This document shows, one piece after another, positions 36,109-45,297 of a stretch of DNA of 64,000 nucleotides; within the stretch, counting starts at the first letter, position 1, and each line of letters starts with the position of its first letter. Position numbers and translations under genes: made by a program. The stretch is from NCBI GenBank assembly GCA_946615905.1, contig CAMOIE010000005.1, positions 62,001 to 126,000 of the forward strand. Reading direction: 5' to 3'. The notes beneath the pieces are model-generated. The model did no database searches, was not told where the DNA came from, and saw only the letters and a list, made by a program, of their open reading frames with translations. Source of the stretch: an uncultured Treponema sp. GTDB taxonomy: Bacteria; Spirochaetota; Spirochaetia; Treponematales; Treponemataceae.

Positions 36109-37410
36109 ATGAAAGTGAGAAAAATTTTTCTTGCCTTATATTTTATCCTCCTCTTTTTTACAAAGGCTTTTTCCTTTGACCTTTCCTCGGTAAATTCAAG
36201 CCTGTCTGATGCATTCTCGTCTTTTATCGACAAAAACGAAGGTCTGACCTCATTCAGGTCGCTAAACATTCCAAGCGGTGGCAGGGCCGAGAGTATGGGA
36301 ACAGCATTTGCGGCAGTGAGTGACGATGCAAGTTTTTTCGACTACAATCCGGCATCATCATCGACTTTAAAAAACACTGAGGCGGCAGTCTTTCACAACG
36401 CATGGATCGCTGACTCCGCAATGGAAACTGTCGCATGGACTTCCCGCAGCGGAAATTTAGGCTACGGGGCCCAGCTAAAATGTTTCTACGTGCCTTTCAC
36501 AGAATACAATCTTTACGGGGACAGGGTTGCAGGCTCCTATTACTCGGAAACGTCACTGACTTTAAACGGCTCCTACAACTTTCTGTCAGGCTATAATTTC
36601 AAGGGAATAGCGGTCGGTTGGAATTTCCGCACTTCATGGAGAAACGTTCCAGACTACACAAACAACCAGACTGACGCGATAATAAAAGGCTCCGGCCTTG
36701 CCCAATCCTCACTCGGACTTATGGGAGATGTCGGCGCCTTGGTTAGATTTGACTTTTTAAAACATTTTGACTCCAGAGACCCGAATCTGTCATTCGCCCT
36801 TGTCCTTTCAAACGCAGGTCAGGCTTTTACAGGCTGGGGAGAAGAAATAAAGAAGGACGATCCCCTGCCGACTAGAATAAGCGGGGGAATCGCATGGAGA
36901 ATGTTCAAGCCACTTTTGATTTCCGCAGAATTTCGCCAGCCCCTTAATTTTGAAGACTTCTCCTCAAACGGAAAATGGTCTGCCGGAGGGGGAATAGAAC
37001 TTTCCATTACGAAATTCTTTGCCTTAGACGGGGGATTTTTAATCCAGGGAGGGAATCCGAGAATTTCTTTCGGCGGCCAATGCGAGTTGAAAAAAATAAG
37101 GCTGAACGCCTGCTATACACTGGATTTGACGACTTCCGCAAACCCTGTAAACAGAATCAGCCTTTCTGCCACATTCAGATTTGGTGACAAGGGAAGAGGG
37201 AAAAGACAGGCGGAAATTGATGCCTATTACGCAAAGGGCTTGGAATATTACGCCATGGGCGACCGGGAAAACATCGAAAAGGCAATCGATGTGTGGGAAA
37301 AAGCATACGAGCTTGACAAAACATTCGACCCAGTTTCAGAGGCTTTGGCAGCAGCCCGCGGGCTATTGGCAGCCCACGATGCAATCAACGAATACGGAAC
37401 CCTCAAATAA
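36109..37410 (+). CDS. UPF0164-type outer-membrane beta-barrel protein with TPR tail
   Basis: Signal peptide (FLALYFILLFFTKAFSFD), then FRSLNIPSGGRAESMGTAFA and AVSDDASFFDYNPASSSTL, the N-terminal motif of FadL/PorV-like barrels and of the treponemal UPF0164 family. Alternating beta strands continue to ~365 (SAGGGIELSITKFFALDGGF; RISLSATFRFGDKGR). The last ~65 residues form a TPR-like periplasmic tail (AYYAKGLEYYAMGDRENIEK). Members are thought to be outer-membrane channels for hydrophobic molecules. It stands alone, ending 15 nt from convergent GH57. Confidence 0.86.
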   Translation: MKVRKIFLALYFILLFFTKAFSFDLSSVNSSLSDAFSSFIDKNEGLTSFRSLNIPSGGRAESMGTAFAAVSDDASFFDYNPASSSTLKNTEAAVFHNAWIADSAMETVAWTSRSGNLGYGAQLKCFYVPFTEYNLYGDRVAGSYYSETSLTLNGSYNFLSGYNFKGIAVGWNFRTSWRNVPDYTNNQTDAIIKGSGLAQSSLGLMGDVGALVRFDFLKHFDSRDPNLSFALVLSNAGQAFTGWGEEIKKDDPLPTRISGGIAWRMFKPLLISAEFRQPLNFEDFSSNGKWSAGGGIELSITKFFALDGGFLIQGGNPRISFGGQCELKKIRLNACYTLDLTTSANPVNRISLSATFRFGDKGRGKRQAEIDAYYAKGLEYYAMGDRENIEKAIDVWEKAYELDKTFDPVSEALAAARGLLAAHDAINEYGTLK

Positions 37411-37425
37411 AGGTTCTGAAATCAG

Positions 37426-38976
37426 CTATTTTTTTTCTGCAAAAATTCTGAAGTTCATCCAGGGGAAGAGGACGTCCTCGCTGTCGATTCTTGTAAGCCA
37501 TTCGGTACTGACAGTGTTTGACCCCAAGGAGTCAAAGACCGTCGTAAAGGCCTTCACAGACTTGATGAATCTGGCAGAAACAATGTCGGAAAACTGCCCA
37601 TCATGAATCATCTTCGGCCACTCGCCGGATTGAACCAGCATAAGCTCTTTTGCACCAAGATTCAGCAGGCGGACTTTCAAGCCTGTGTCATCCGGGAATC
37701 GTCCGGCCAAATCAACCATACGTAGGCACATCTTGCGGATATAAGGAATCATCCATGAATTGGACGAATCAAGAAGGTCCTCGCCATAACCAGAGCCGCA
37801 TGAAGAAGCTGGGTACAAGTCGACCTTTTTCAAAGCAAACTGATTATCCAACATCTCGGCTCCAGTCTTAAAGAGACTTTCCTTATTTATACGTATGACT
37901 TCCTCAAGCCAAACCATGCCCTCAGCCCAATCGCGGCCAAGCATATCAGCCTCAAGACAGCAGACCAAGAGAGGATTTTCCACGGATCCGGCCACTTCTG
38001 AAAGTTTTGAATTCTCCTTGTCAACAAAAGCCTTAGCGTCTTCTTTTGCCTGTAGCAATGCCGCATCCTTGTCGTAATCAGAATCAGGGCAATTTGCACA
38101 ATAGCGGTAGGTTGAAAGAACGCGGGGAGAATCTTTTTCAATCAAGTCAGAAAGTTCATCAGGATTACGGTCAAATCCTGCGTCAGCATTCACGTTCAAA
38201 TAGACAGAATTTTTGGAAAAATTCAAAATGTCATCTGAAACTTCCGGGTCAGCGGCAAAAACCGCCAGAGAATTTGATGTGCGCAAGGGTGCAAAAATTC
38301 CACTCTGAGGAATTTCCTTTGAAAAGAGGACTGAACGGGCATCGACAAAAGCGTAGTTCACACCGTAAGCCCGCAAATTGCGCTCAATTCCGGGTGTATA
38401 GCCCAGGTAAGGCAGGAAGAAGCCTTCACTTGCGTTGCCGAAATGGTTGCGGTGGGCAAAAAGTCCGACCTCAATCTGTGCGTTGAGAATTTCCTGCAAG
38501 TCTTCGTAGTGGGGCAAAAATGCGTAAGTTCCCGCAGTCGAGACAAGCTCTAAATATCCTGCCCTTTCCAGTTTCACAAACTGGCGCAGAATATTCTTAT
38601 TGTATTTTTCTGTAAAATCACTTTTATTTTTTTGCAAGAAGGCCAAGTTGTCCGAGGCGTTCTTCAATTTTTTAGGGTCATTTGAAAAACGCTCGACTTC
38701 CTTCTGACCGAAAGCGATTCTTTTGTCCAGCCAGTCGATATATGAAGTCTGAACAATATGGTCTGAAAGCAGGGAACATAAAACCGGAGACAAAACCAAG
38801 GAAAGCCGGCACTTCAAGCCTTCATCCTTAAAACGACACAGCATGTCCAGCAAAGGCAGATAAACCTGTGAAATCGAAGAAAAAAGCAGGTCATTTTCAG
38901 GAGCCAACTTTCCGTCATTACTTCTGATGTACCCTTGATGACAGTTTATAACCAGTAGAATATTTTTAGATGACAT
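37426..38976 (-). CDS. GH57 branching-enzyme-like protein with replaced catalytic residues
   Basis: 516 residues, GH57/DUF1957-like (beta/alpha)7 fold. NILLVINCHQGYIR at ~5-18 corresponds to the N-terminal His motif. The nucleophile region, normally WLPE followed by x-x-Y-x-PG, reads GFFLPYLGYTPGIERNL (~184-200), so Glu is replaced by Tyr. The acid/base region, normally DTELFGHWW, reads CLEADMLGRDWAEG (~340), so Asp becomes Glu. It may therefore be inactive or a binding protein, not an alpha-glucan branching enzyme. It follows the DUF4912 gene by 18 nt; GH57-DUF1957 and DUF4912 genes commonly cluster. Confidence 0.78.
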   Translation of the reverse strand: MSSKNILLVINCHQGYIRSNDGKLAPENDLLFSSISQVYLPLLDMLCRFKDEGLKCRLSLVLSPVLCSLLSDHIVQTSYIDWLDKRIAFGQKEVERFSNDPKKLKNASDNLAFLQKNKSDFTEKYNKNILRQFVKLERAGYLELVSTAGTYAFLPHYEDLQEILNAQIEVGLFAHRNHFGNASEGFFLPYLGYTPGIERNLRAYGVNYAFVDARSVLFSKEIPQSGIFAPLRTSNSLAVFAADPEVSDDILNFSKNSVYLNVNADAGFDRNPDELSDLIEKDSPRVLSTYRYCANCPDSDYDKDAALLQAKEDAKAFVDKENSKLSEVAGSVENPLLVCCLEADMLGRDWAEGMVWLEEVIRINKESLFKTGAEMLDNQFALKKVDLYPASSCGSGYGEDLLDSSNSWMIPYIRKMCLRMVDLAGRFPDDTGLKVRLLNLGAKELMLVQSGEWPKMIHDGQFSDIVSARFIKSVKAFTTVFDSLGSNTVSTEWLTRIDSEDVLFPWMNFRIFAEKK

Positions 38977-38994
38977 GACTTAATCCTTTATATT

Positions 38995-39669
38995 TTAAGA
39001 AAATGACTGACGGTGATTTTCGTAGTGGTTTTTAAGCAACTCTGAAAGCCCCGAAAGTCTCAGGGCCGGGGAAATATCCAACTCGCGCCCAGGCAAGGCT
39101 TCTGTCAAAAGCTCATTTCCGTGGGGAATTGAGATTCTCCTTGAGATTGCGAGCAAATCTTCTTTTTTGCCGGAAAAATGTGCAATTAAATCCACCCGGA
39201 AAAATTTCTTTCCGAAAGGAAGCAGGACATACTGGCTACGGCCGTCCATCGAAACCTGAACCTCAAAACTTTCAGCCGGCAAAGAAGAATCAATTTGGTC
39301 AAAAATCGAGACCCTAAGGGACAAGTGGCTAAAGTCCCCAGAAGCATTCAGACGGGTCAAATCATCGGCACGGATGTCCCAGAAAACAAAAGCCCAAGCA
39401 GGATTACGGAGCATGGCCGAAATGACGGTCTCATTGTAAGTTTTTGGCAACTCCTCTTCGTCCGTATGGACTGGGGCATGCTCCTCGTCGGTAAGCATTT
39501 TGTCCTGTTCGGGACGGTCGAGTTCTTCAGCAGCTTCCAGAAGCTCTCCAACAATAAAACGTCTGTTCAAGTCATCAGGAATGTCAATTCCGTATTCGTC
39601 CGCAAGGGAAATCAAATCGGGAGTTGAAAGAGTTTCCAAATATGCACGGGATAAAATTTTTGTTTTCAT
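38995..39669 (-). CDS. DUF4912-domain protein
   Basis: Cytoplasmic, 224 residues. An N-terminal helical SAP/Rho-like segment (LETLSTPDLISLADEYGIDI) precedes the DUF4912 domain (~80-190), with its hallmark NPAWAFVFWDIR and a second conserved part LPFGKKFFRVDLIAHFSG. Family members are of unknown function but are often encoded beside GH57-type glycan genes, as here. Gap to the GH57 gene is 18 nt and to earP 43 nt. Confidence 0.85.
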   Translation of the reverse strand: MKTKILSRAYLETLSTPDLISLADEYGIDIPDDLNRRFIVGELLEAAEELDRPEQDKMLTDEEHAPVHTDEEELPKTYNETVISAMLRNPAWAFVFWDIRADDLTRLNASGDFSHLSLRVSIFDQIDSSLPAESFEVQVSMDGRSQYVLLPFGKKFFRVDLIAHFSGKKEDLLAISRRISIPHGNELLTEALPGRELDISPALRLSGLSELLKNHYENHRQSFS

Positions 39670-39712
39670 AAGTTTTTCTTAAACAAAATAATCCCAAAAA
39701 AAAGCACAAAAG

Positions 39713-40918
39713 TCAACACAAAAGGCTTTCTATATATCCGCATAAATTCTTTGCCAAGTCCCCGGCTTTCTCGATTGAGTCTGAAAAAGCCTGAATTCCA
39801 AGCCCCCCGCCTAAACTGCTGTCAGTTTTGTGGGAAAAATAATAGTCCAAAAGATTGAAAAGCCCTTCCTCAGAGTCCTGGCCGCCGCCAGAGTGAACGT
39901 TGTAGGCCTTCCAATAAGAAGAAAGCAAGTCAAAAAAATCCGGCTCATAAAAGGCTTTCATCCTGTCCAAAAGGGCCTGAACTTTCACCGCCTGATACTC
40001 ATCGTCTTGGGGATAGGCGTGCCAGACAAAGGGCAGACCTGAGAGAGCAGCCCTTGAAAGAGAGTCTTCACCACGGACAAAAAGAAAGTCGCAGGATGCC
40101 AAAAAGGAATCCCAGTCAAGCTGGCTCAAAAAAGGAAGCTCCACAAGTTCAAATGGCTTTTTAGCCTGCGTCCATGCGGTCAAAAAAGAGTCCTTTCCCC
40201 TCCCCTGCGCAAGATAGACTTTTAAATTGGGCATTTTCTCGCTTTTAAAGCGGGCAAGCGCTTTGACAACTCTTGAAAAATCCCGCTCATAAGAAAACAT
40301 GAGGATTTTGCATTCTGACTTTTCTTTTGAGGCGGGCGGATTTTCCAGCTGATTTTTCCGCTTCGTTTTTGCGCATTTAACAGCCTCAAGCCAATTTTCA
40401 TCCAGGACAAGACCACCAGTTTTTTCGGTGAAGCCCGGCATGAAAAAGGACTTTTTTACAAAGGCTGAGCGGGTGGCCGACGGCATTTTGTGAAATTCCT
40501 CGGCGTAGTCTTCAGCGGTGAGATAGTCGATTTCGATTATGCGGGTGATTTCATTTTTGAGAGATTTTTTCCCGTCAGCAAAAAGAATTTTCTCAAGCCA
40601 GTCAGGCCGGCCGCACTGGAAGCACTCCAAAATCAGCGGGGACGGAGACTTTTTAAAAAAGGCTGGGCAGTCAAAGTCATCGTTCCACTGCAAGAAAGTC
40701 CATTCTGGGCATAAAGATACAGACCTGTTCCAAGTGTATTTTTGGACAGGCGCGGACTCATCAAGTCCTGGGGCCAAAAGGGAGAAGGACTTTAAATTGT
40801 CGGTCACGATTGAAAGATGCCATTCCGGCCTTACGGAAGAAAGAGCGCGGGCAAGGCGGTAGACAAAGCCAATGTCACCGTAATTGTCCACGACCTTGCA
40901 TAAAAGAGTCACGTTCAT
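39713..40918 (-). CDS. earP: EarP-like protein-arginine rhamnosyltransferase for elongation factor P
   Basis: Inverting GT-B glycosyltransferase that rhamnosylates EF-P on an arginine to relieve polyproline stalling. The N-terminal signature CKVVDNYGDIGFVYRLA carries the catalytic Asp pair (D11, D15). Further motifs: LECFQCGRPDWLE (~95-107), EIDYLTAEDYAEEFHKMPS, FFMPGFTEKTGGLVLDE, and FVRGEDSLSRAALSGLPFV followed by WHAYPQDDEYQ (~278-310), which binds dTDP-rhamnose. 401 residues fits the family. efp and rhamnose genes are not in the window. Its ATG overlaps the HEAT-protein stop (ATGA). Confidence 0.87.
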   Translation of the reverse strand: MNVTLLCKVVDNYGDIGFVYRLARALSSVRPEWHLSIVTDNLKSFSLLAPGLDESAPVQKYTWNRSVSLCPEWTFLQWNDDFDCPAFFKKSPSPLILECFQCGRPDWLEKILFADGKKSLKNEITRIIEIDYLTAEDYAEEFHKMPSATRSAFVKKSFFMPGFTEKTGGLVLDENWLEAVKCAKTKRKNQLENPPASKEKSECKILMFSYERDFSRVVKALARFKSEKMPNLKVYLAQGRGKDSFLTAWTQAKKPFELVELPFLSQLDWDSFLASCDFLFVRGEDSLSRAALSGLPFVWHAYPQDDEYQAVKVQALLDRMKAFYEPDFFDLLSSYWKAYNVHSGGGQDSEEGLFNLLDYYFSHKTDSSLGGGLGIQAFSDSIEKAGDLAKNLCGYIESLLC

Positions 40919-42570
40919 TTTGCGTTGGGGTCAGTTTTCTTTGCATCGGCGGCATCGTTCTGCTCGGCGATTTTCTCAGGATCTTTTCCAAGGATTCTCG
41001 CGGCTTTCATGGCGTTTGCGTTGCGTTTTTTGGGGTCGTTTGAAACCTTTGTTGACAAGTCCTCGACTAAAGAAGATGCCGCCCCGTATTTGCCGCTTGC
41101 GTACATGTCAAGGCCTGTTCCCTGGGTTGAGACATCCTTGCTCTCAATGTATTCCACGCAGATATCGGAAAAAGAGCCGTCAGGATATTTTGCCATCGCC
41201 TTTCCCAACGCATAGCGGAGGGGCTTTCTCCTGTCATCTTTTACGACCGACTTTGCAAGCTCTGCAATCTCAGATTTTCCTGAATTTCCGGCCTCTAAAA
41301 GGGCATCCGCGATTTTAGCCTTTACGTTGTCGCTGACCTTTTTGTCGGTAATCTGGCTGACCAAGTAGTCGTTGCCGTCACCGGTATCCAAGGCGGCGAT
41401 AGCCTTGTAGCAGGATTCCTTCACGACCCCCTCCGGGTCATTTTTCGCCCGGTAAATTAAATACTCATCGGCATCTTTTATGGAATTTTCTTTGATTGCC
41501 TTGATTGCCTCAAGCCTCGTCCTAAAATACGAGTCACGGGTCGCCTGAATTATGGTCTTTTTTGCGTCAGCGTCAGAGGCAAAATGGGCAAGTCCCTTGA
41601 CTGCGGAAGTTCGGACGTTGGGGTCAGAGTCCTCGTACAATTCGACAAGAATCGGAATGGCGTCATTCTTTTCCATCTCGCCGATGCTTTCAGCCGAGTA
41701 CATACGGACGAATTTGTTCTCATCCTTGTTCTGGGCGAGGTCTGCCAGCGTGTCGTAAGTGGCGACGGCTTTTAGCTTTCCAAGCATACGGACCAGCTGC
41801 TGCTTTTCCTGAACGGAAAGGTCGTCCGAGTCAAGATAGTCGGCAAGGTACTTAGCCTCTTCTTCCCCGCCTGCAGCCCCGATGATTTCCATGGAGCCGT
41901 TAAAGTATTCGCCAAGGTCGCTTTCAAGGAGTTTTTTTGCGGCAGGAATCGCAGCCTTTGACTTTACGGAAGCCGCATAGCGAAAGGCTGACTCTACGGT
42001 CGAATTCTTCTGCTCATAGGGGTCGGCCAGAATTTTCACGGCGTAGTCCTCAAGGCATGGGTCCTCAATTTTGGCAAAATAATCCAAAGCCTTCTCTCGG
42101 ACAGATACGCTCTTTGTGTCCTGGAAAAGGTCGTAGACTTCATTAGTAAAGCGGACGTCCTCTTTTTCAGTCATAGTCTGCAAGAGGTCGCAGATTTCAC
42201 TCTCAAGACCGAATTTCAGAGTGGACTTCTTTTTCTCAACAGTGTCGCCCTCAGTGTCGGCGGCCTCCAGTTCGGAGACCTTTTTGGAGTCCGGGGACTT
42301 CGGTCTCTTTGCAGGAGGAATCGGAATGTCAGCCTCAAGCTCCGGGCTTTCTTCCTCGGAAGCGGCAGAACTTTCCGCAATAGAATTTTCTGAGCCAGCA
42401 GAATCTGTTGATGACTTGGGGGAGCCGATTGTAATCTTTGCGGACTTGTCCGTTCCTGGCAAAGTCGCCTCGACAGACAGGGATGAGTCCGTCTTTTCAG
42501 TTTTTACCTGAGAGAAAAGCAGACCCGCACAAAAAATCAGGTCCACACAAAAAATCAATTTTTTCATCAC
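40915..42570 (-). CDS. Exported HEAT-repeat protein
   Basis: Signal peptide (FCVDLIFCAGLLFS), then a low-complexity Ser/Glu/Pro-rich region (~25-110), then ~12 HEAT-like repeats to the end (EDPNVRTSAVKGLAHFASD-type units such as YEDSDPNVRTSAVKGLAHFA; FRTRLEAIKAIKENSIKDAD). No enzyme motif. HEAT repeats bind other proteins; a periplasmic location is inferred. It heads the four-gene unit HEAT-earP-DUF4912-GH57, although its exported nature does not fit the other, cytoplasmic products. Confidence 0.86.
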   Translation of the reverse strand: MMKKLIFCVDLIFCAGLLFSQVKTEKTDSSLSVEATLPGTDKSAKITIGSPKSSTDSAGSENSIAESSAASEEESPELEADIPIPPAKRPKSPDSKKVSELEAADTEGDTVEKKKSTLKFGLESEICDLLQTMTEKEDVRFTNEVYDLFQDTKSVSVREKALDYFAKIEDPCLEDYAVKILADPYEQKNSTVESAFRYAASVKSKAAIPAAKKLLESDLGEYFNGSMEIIGAAGGEEEAKYLADYLDSDDLSVQEKQQLVRMLGKLKAVATYDTLADLAQNKDENKFVRMYSAESIGEMEKNDAIPILVELYEDSDPNVRTSAVKGLAHFASDADAKKTIIQATRDSYFRTRLEAIKAIKENSIKDADEYLIYRAKNDPEGVVKESCYKAIAALDTGDGNDYLVSQITDKKVSDNVKAKIADALLEAGNSGKSEIAELAKSVVKDDRRKPLRYALGKAMAKYPDGSFSDICVEYIESKDVSTQGTGLDMYASGKYGAASSLVEDLSTKVSNDPKKRNANAMKAARILGKDPEKIAEQNDAADAKKTDPNAK

Positions 42571-42659
42571 TTGTATTTTGACATACTTTTTACACTTTTT
42601 AAAGAAGGTAAACAGACAGAAAAGCTCTTTTTATGACAAATCAGATAATGGAAAGACTA

Positions 42660-43340
42660 TCAGTGGCTGCTTTTTCTTACAATAAAGCTACCTGCCAGTT
42701 GCACCAAACATACGAGTGTAATCATTATTATGACAGTGACGAGCGTAATGTCGGTCATAAAGCGGTTGTGCCCGTACATAATGGCAAAGTTTCCAAGACC
42801 GCCGGCTCCAACGGCCCCGGCCATTGTTGTAAGGCCGATAAGGCTGATTGCGGTCAGAACTGTGGCTCTTGCAATTGCAGGTATTCCTTCGCGCAGATAG
42901 ACTTTGAAAATAATCGCAGTATTTGAAAGCCCCATCGCCTGAGCGGCCTCTATAGCTCCAGGATTGACCGTTGCGAGGGCGGACTCAATCTGCCTTGCAT
43001 AAAATGGAACCGTTCCACATACAAGCGGAAGAATCGCCCCCTTTACGCCGATTCCGGTACCTACAAGCTTTCTTGTTATTGGAAGAACAAGTGTGAGAAG
43101 AATCAAAAATGGAATCGACCTGAATATATTGATCAGGTTGTCGATTATGCCGTAGACAACTTTGTTTTCAATGATGTCATCTTTTGACGTAATTTTCGCA
43201 AGCGTGCCGAAAAATATTCCGAGGACAAAAATAAATATGCCGGACCAGAGCGTCATTGACAATGTGTCGCATACAGATTGCCAGAGTTCTGGCAGCCGAA
43301 CCATGACGTTCGGAAAGACTTTTGTCAGAAGTTCATTCAT
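42660..43340 (-). CDS. metI: D-methionine ABC transporter permease
   Basis: Five-TM permease of the MetNIQ importer. The EAA loop is EAAQAMGLSNTAIIFKVYLR, and GTIPFYARQIESAL-like and TTMAGAVGAGGLGNFAIMYG regions are typical of MetI. The 226-residue length is normal. It overlaps metN by 4 nt. The 89-nt gap to the HEAT gene is AT-rich with no clear terminator. Confidence 0.94.
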   Translation of the reverse strand: MNELLTKVFPNVMVRLPELWQSVCDTLSMTLWSGIFIFVLGIFFGTLAKITSKDDIIENKVVYGIIDNLINIFRSIPFLILLTLVLPITRKLVGTGIGVKGAILPLVCGTVPFYARQIESALATVNPGAIEAAQAMGLSNTAIIFKVYLREGIPAIARATVLTAISLIGLTTMAGAVGAGGLGNFAIMYGHNRFMTDITLVTVIIMITLVCLVQLAGSFIVRKSSH

Positions 43341-44356
43341 TCTTTTACGACCTCCACTTTTACCCCCTGCTCTTTTACATAGCGCAAGGCCTTTTCTATG
43401 TCTTCGCTCTTGCCGCTCACGACTGAGACTGTGCCCCCAATCGGAACGCCCCCGATAAGCTCCAGATCGCTGAAAAGTATGTTGAATTTCACATGGAATT
43501 TTTCAGTCATCTCTGACAAGAGGGGGGATGAAACGTCCGCCTTCTGGTATTGCAGGCTCACGATTTTTTCACCGGATTTTATCCTTGTAATCGGTGAGTC
43601 TTCGGCAACCAGCCCGTAGATTTTTGACAGGTTTGATGTAGTCCGAACAAATTTTTTTGTTATTTGATCGCGCGGAGTTGCGAATATGTCGTAGACAAAG
43701 CCCTCTTCCACAAGTCTGCCGTTTTCCATCACTGCGACCCTGTTGCAGATGTCTTTTATCACGTCCATCTCATGCGTCACGACTACTATTGTAAGCCCAC
43801 GCTCCCTGTTGAGTTTTTTGAGCAGCTGGAGTATTGACTGCGTGGTCTCTGGGTCAAGGGCAGAAGTCGCCTCATCGCAAAGAAGAATCTTCGGGTTGCT
43901 GGCCAAAGCACGGGCGATTGCCACACGCTGCTTTTGCCCACCGGAAAGTTGCGATGGGTATGAGTTTTCCCGTCCGTCAAGCTCTACCGTAGCCAAAAGC
44001 TCATGCACGCGCTTTTTTATTTCCGCTCTCGGCAAGATTCCTTCCAGCGGCAGGGCGACGTTTTGGAACACAGTCCGTGATGACATAAGGTTGAAGAGCT
44101 GGAAAATCATGCCGATTCCGAGCCGGAACTTTCTGAGTTCCCTGCCAGCCAGAGATGTGACTTCCGTCTGTCCGACAAAGACTTTGCCCGATGTGGGCTT
44201 TTCAAGCAAGTTGATGCAACGTATCAGGGTTGATTTTCCGGCTCCAGAATATCCGATTATGCCGAAGACCTCTCCGTCATTGATCGTAAGCGACACGTCT
44301 TTGAGGGCTTCGACATTGCTGTTGAATCGTTTGCATATATTTTCCAGCCTTATCAT
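43337..44356 (-). CDS. metN: D-methionine ABC transporter ATP-binding protein
   Basis: Walker A GYSGAGKSTLIRCINLLEKP, Q-loop FQLFNLMSSRTVF, signature LSGGQKQRVAIARALASNP, Walker B ILLCDEATSALDPETT, then the H-loop in VVVTHEMDVIKDI. The C-terminal ~95 residues form the NIL/C2 regulatory domain that binds methionine for trans-inhibition (QKADVSSPLLSEMTEKFHVK). 339 residues is the usual length. It lies 11 nt after metQ. Confidence 0.95.
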   Translation of the reverse strand: MIRLENICKRFNSNVEALKDVSLTINDGEVFGIIGYSGAGKSTLIRCINLLEKPTSGKVFVGQTEVTSLAGRELRKFRLGIGMIFQLFNLMSSRTVFQNVALPLEGILPRAEIKKRVHELLATVELDGRENSYPSQLSGGQKQRVAIARALASNPKILLCDEATSALDPETTQSILQLLKKLNRERGLTIVVVTHEMDVIKDICNRVAVMENGRLVEEGFVYDIFATPRDQITKKFVRTTSNLSKIYGLVAEDSPITRIKSGEKIVSLQYQKADVSSPLLSEMTEKFHVKFNILFSDLELIGGVPIGGTVSVVSGKSEDIEKALRYVKEQGVKVEVVKE

Positions 44357-44367
44357 GTTCTCGAACC

Positions 44368-45195
44368 TCAGTCCCAGGCCGGCACGTACAATCCGCTGAA
44401 CTGCTCGGCGAATATTTTCTTTGTCCGCTCGCTATGGTAGAGCTTGACAATCTTATTTAGAACCGGATCGTCTTTGTCAGCTTCGCGAACGGCGATAACG
44501 TTTATGTAATCATCGTTCGTGTAGTAAGAAGGATTATCCTCAAAAATAGCATCTTTGGCAGGAGTAAGGCCTGCGTCCGTGGCAAAACCTCCGTTGATTA
44601 TGGCGGCGGCAACGTCCGGCAGAACGGAAGGCAACTGAGACGGCTCAATCTGCACGATTTTTATATTTTTCGGGTTCTCAACGATGTCGTTCAAATTGTA
44701 CTCGTTTGTCTGCAAGTCCTGCTTGAGTTTGATGATTCCGGCGGCCTGCAGAATTGCAAGTCCCCTCGCACCGCTGATTGCATCGCTTGATATTGCGATT
44801 GTGTCACCGTCTTTCAGCTCGTCCACGGACTTTATTTTTTGGGAGTACAAATCCAAAGCGGCAATCAGCGTGTAGCCAATCGACGTAAGGTGATAGTTGT
44901 TGCGCTTGATTTCATTTTTGAGCCACAAGTAAGTCTGCATAGAGTTTATGTCGATGTCGCCGTGCTCAAGGGCTGCGTCAGGCTGCACATAGTCGGTAAA
45001 GAGGACATACTGCAAGTCCACGCCGTCTTTTTTAAGCTCCTCTTTTATCGGGTCAAAGATAAGCTGATCTTTTACCTGTGTCAGGCCGAGCTTTACGATT
45101 CTCTTGTCCTGATTTTTTTGCTTGCTGCATCCTGTAAGGACAGCAAGTGCGACAGCCAGAAAAATCACTGTTTTTCTGATAAGTTTTTTTGTCAT
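44368..45195 (-). CDS. metQ: D-methionine-binding lipoprotein
   Basis: Lipoprotein signal with VLTGC (C23). NlpA/MetQ fold: KLGLTQVKDQLIFDPIKEEL-like start, EHGDIDINSMQTYLWLKNEI, and YYTNDDYINVIAVREADKDD near the C-terminus. SD GGAGG is 7 nt before the ATG. First gene of metQ-metN-metI, divergent from msrA; such MetQ proteins can also bring in methionine sulfoxide, which would fit the neighbour. Confidence 0.94.
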   Translation of the reverse strand: MTKKLIRKTVIFLAVALAVLTGCSKQKNQDKRIVKLGLTQVKDQLIFDPIKEELKKDGVDLQYVLFTDYVQPDAALEHGDIDINSMQTYLWLKNEIKRNNYHLTSIGYTLIAALDLYSQKIKSVDELKDGDTIAISSDAISGARGLAILQAAGIIKLKQDLQTNEYNLNDIVENPKNIKIVQIEPSQLPSVLPDVAAAIINGGFATDAGLTPAKDAIFEDNPSYYTNDDYINVIAVREADKDDPVLNKIVKLYHSERTKKIFAEQFSGLYVPAWD

Positions 45196-45229
45196 AAAAA
45201 GCCTCCGTCTTTTTTCCTATTTTGCCCAC

Positions 45230-45258
45230 TTGATTAGTAGGTTTTTCAGCAGTATACT
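45230..45258 (+). promoter_or_regulatory. msrA promoter
   Basis: TTGATT at 45230-45235 and TATACT at 45253-45258, spacing 17 bp. The -10 is part of the 8-bp palindrome AGTATACT (45251-45258), which also supplies the -10 of the opposing metQ promoter. Confidence 0.65.
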
Positions 45259-45279
45259 TTCTTGAAAAATAAAATGCAA
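45251..45279 (-). promoter_or_regulatory. metQNI promoter, overlapping the msrA promoter
   Basis: On the minus strand TTGCAT (45279-45274) and TATACT (45256-45251), spacing 17 bp. It shares its -10 palindrome with the plus-strand msrA promoter, so only one polymerase can bind at a time. Confidence 0.65.
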
Positions 45280-45297
45280 TACACAGGAGAATCTTTT

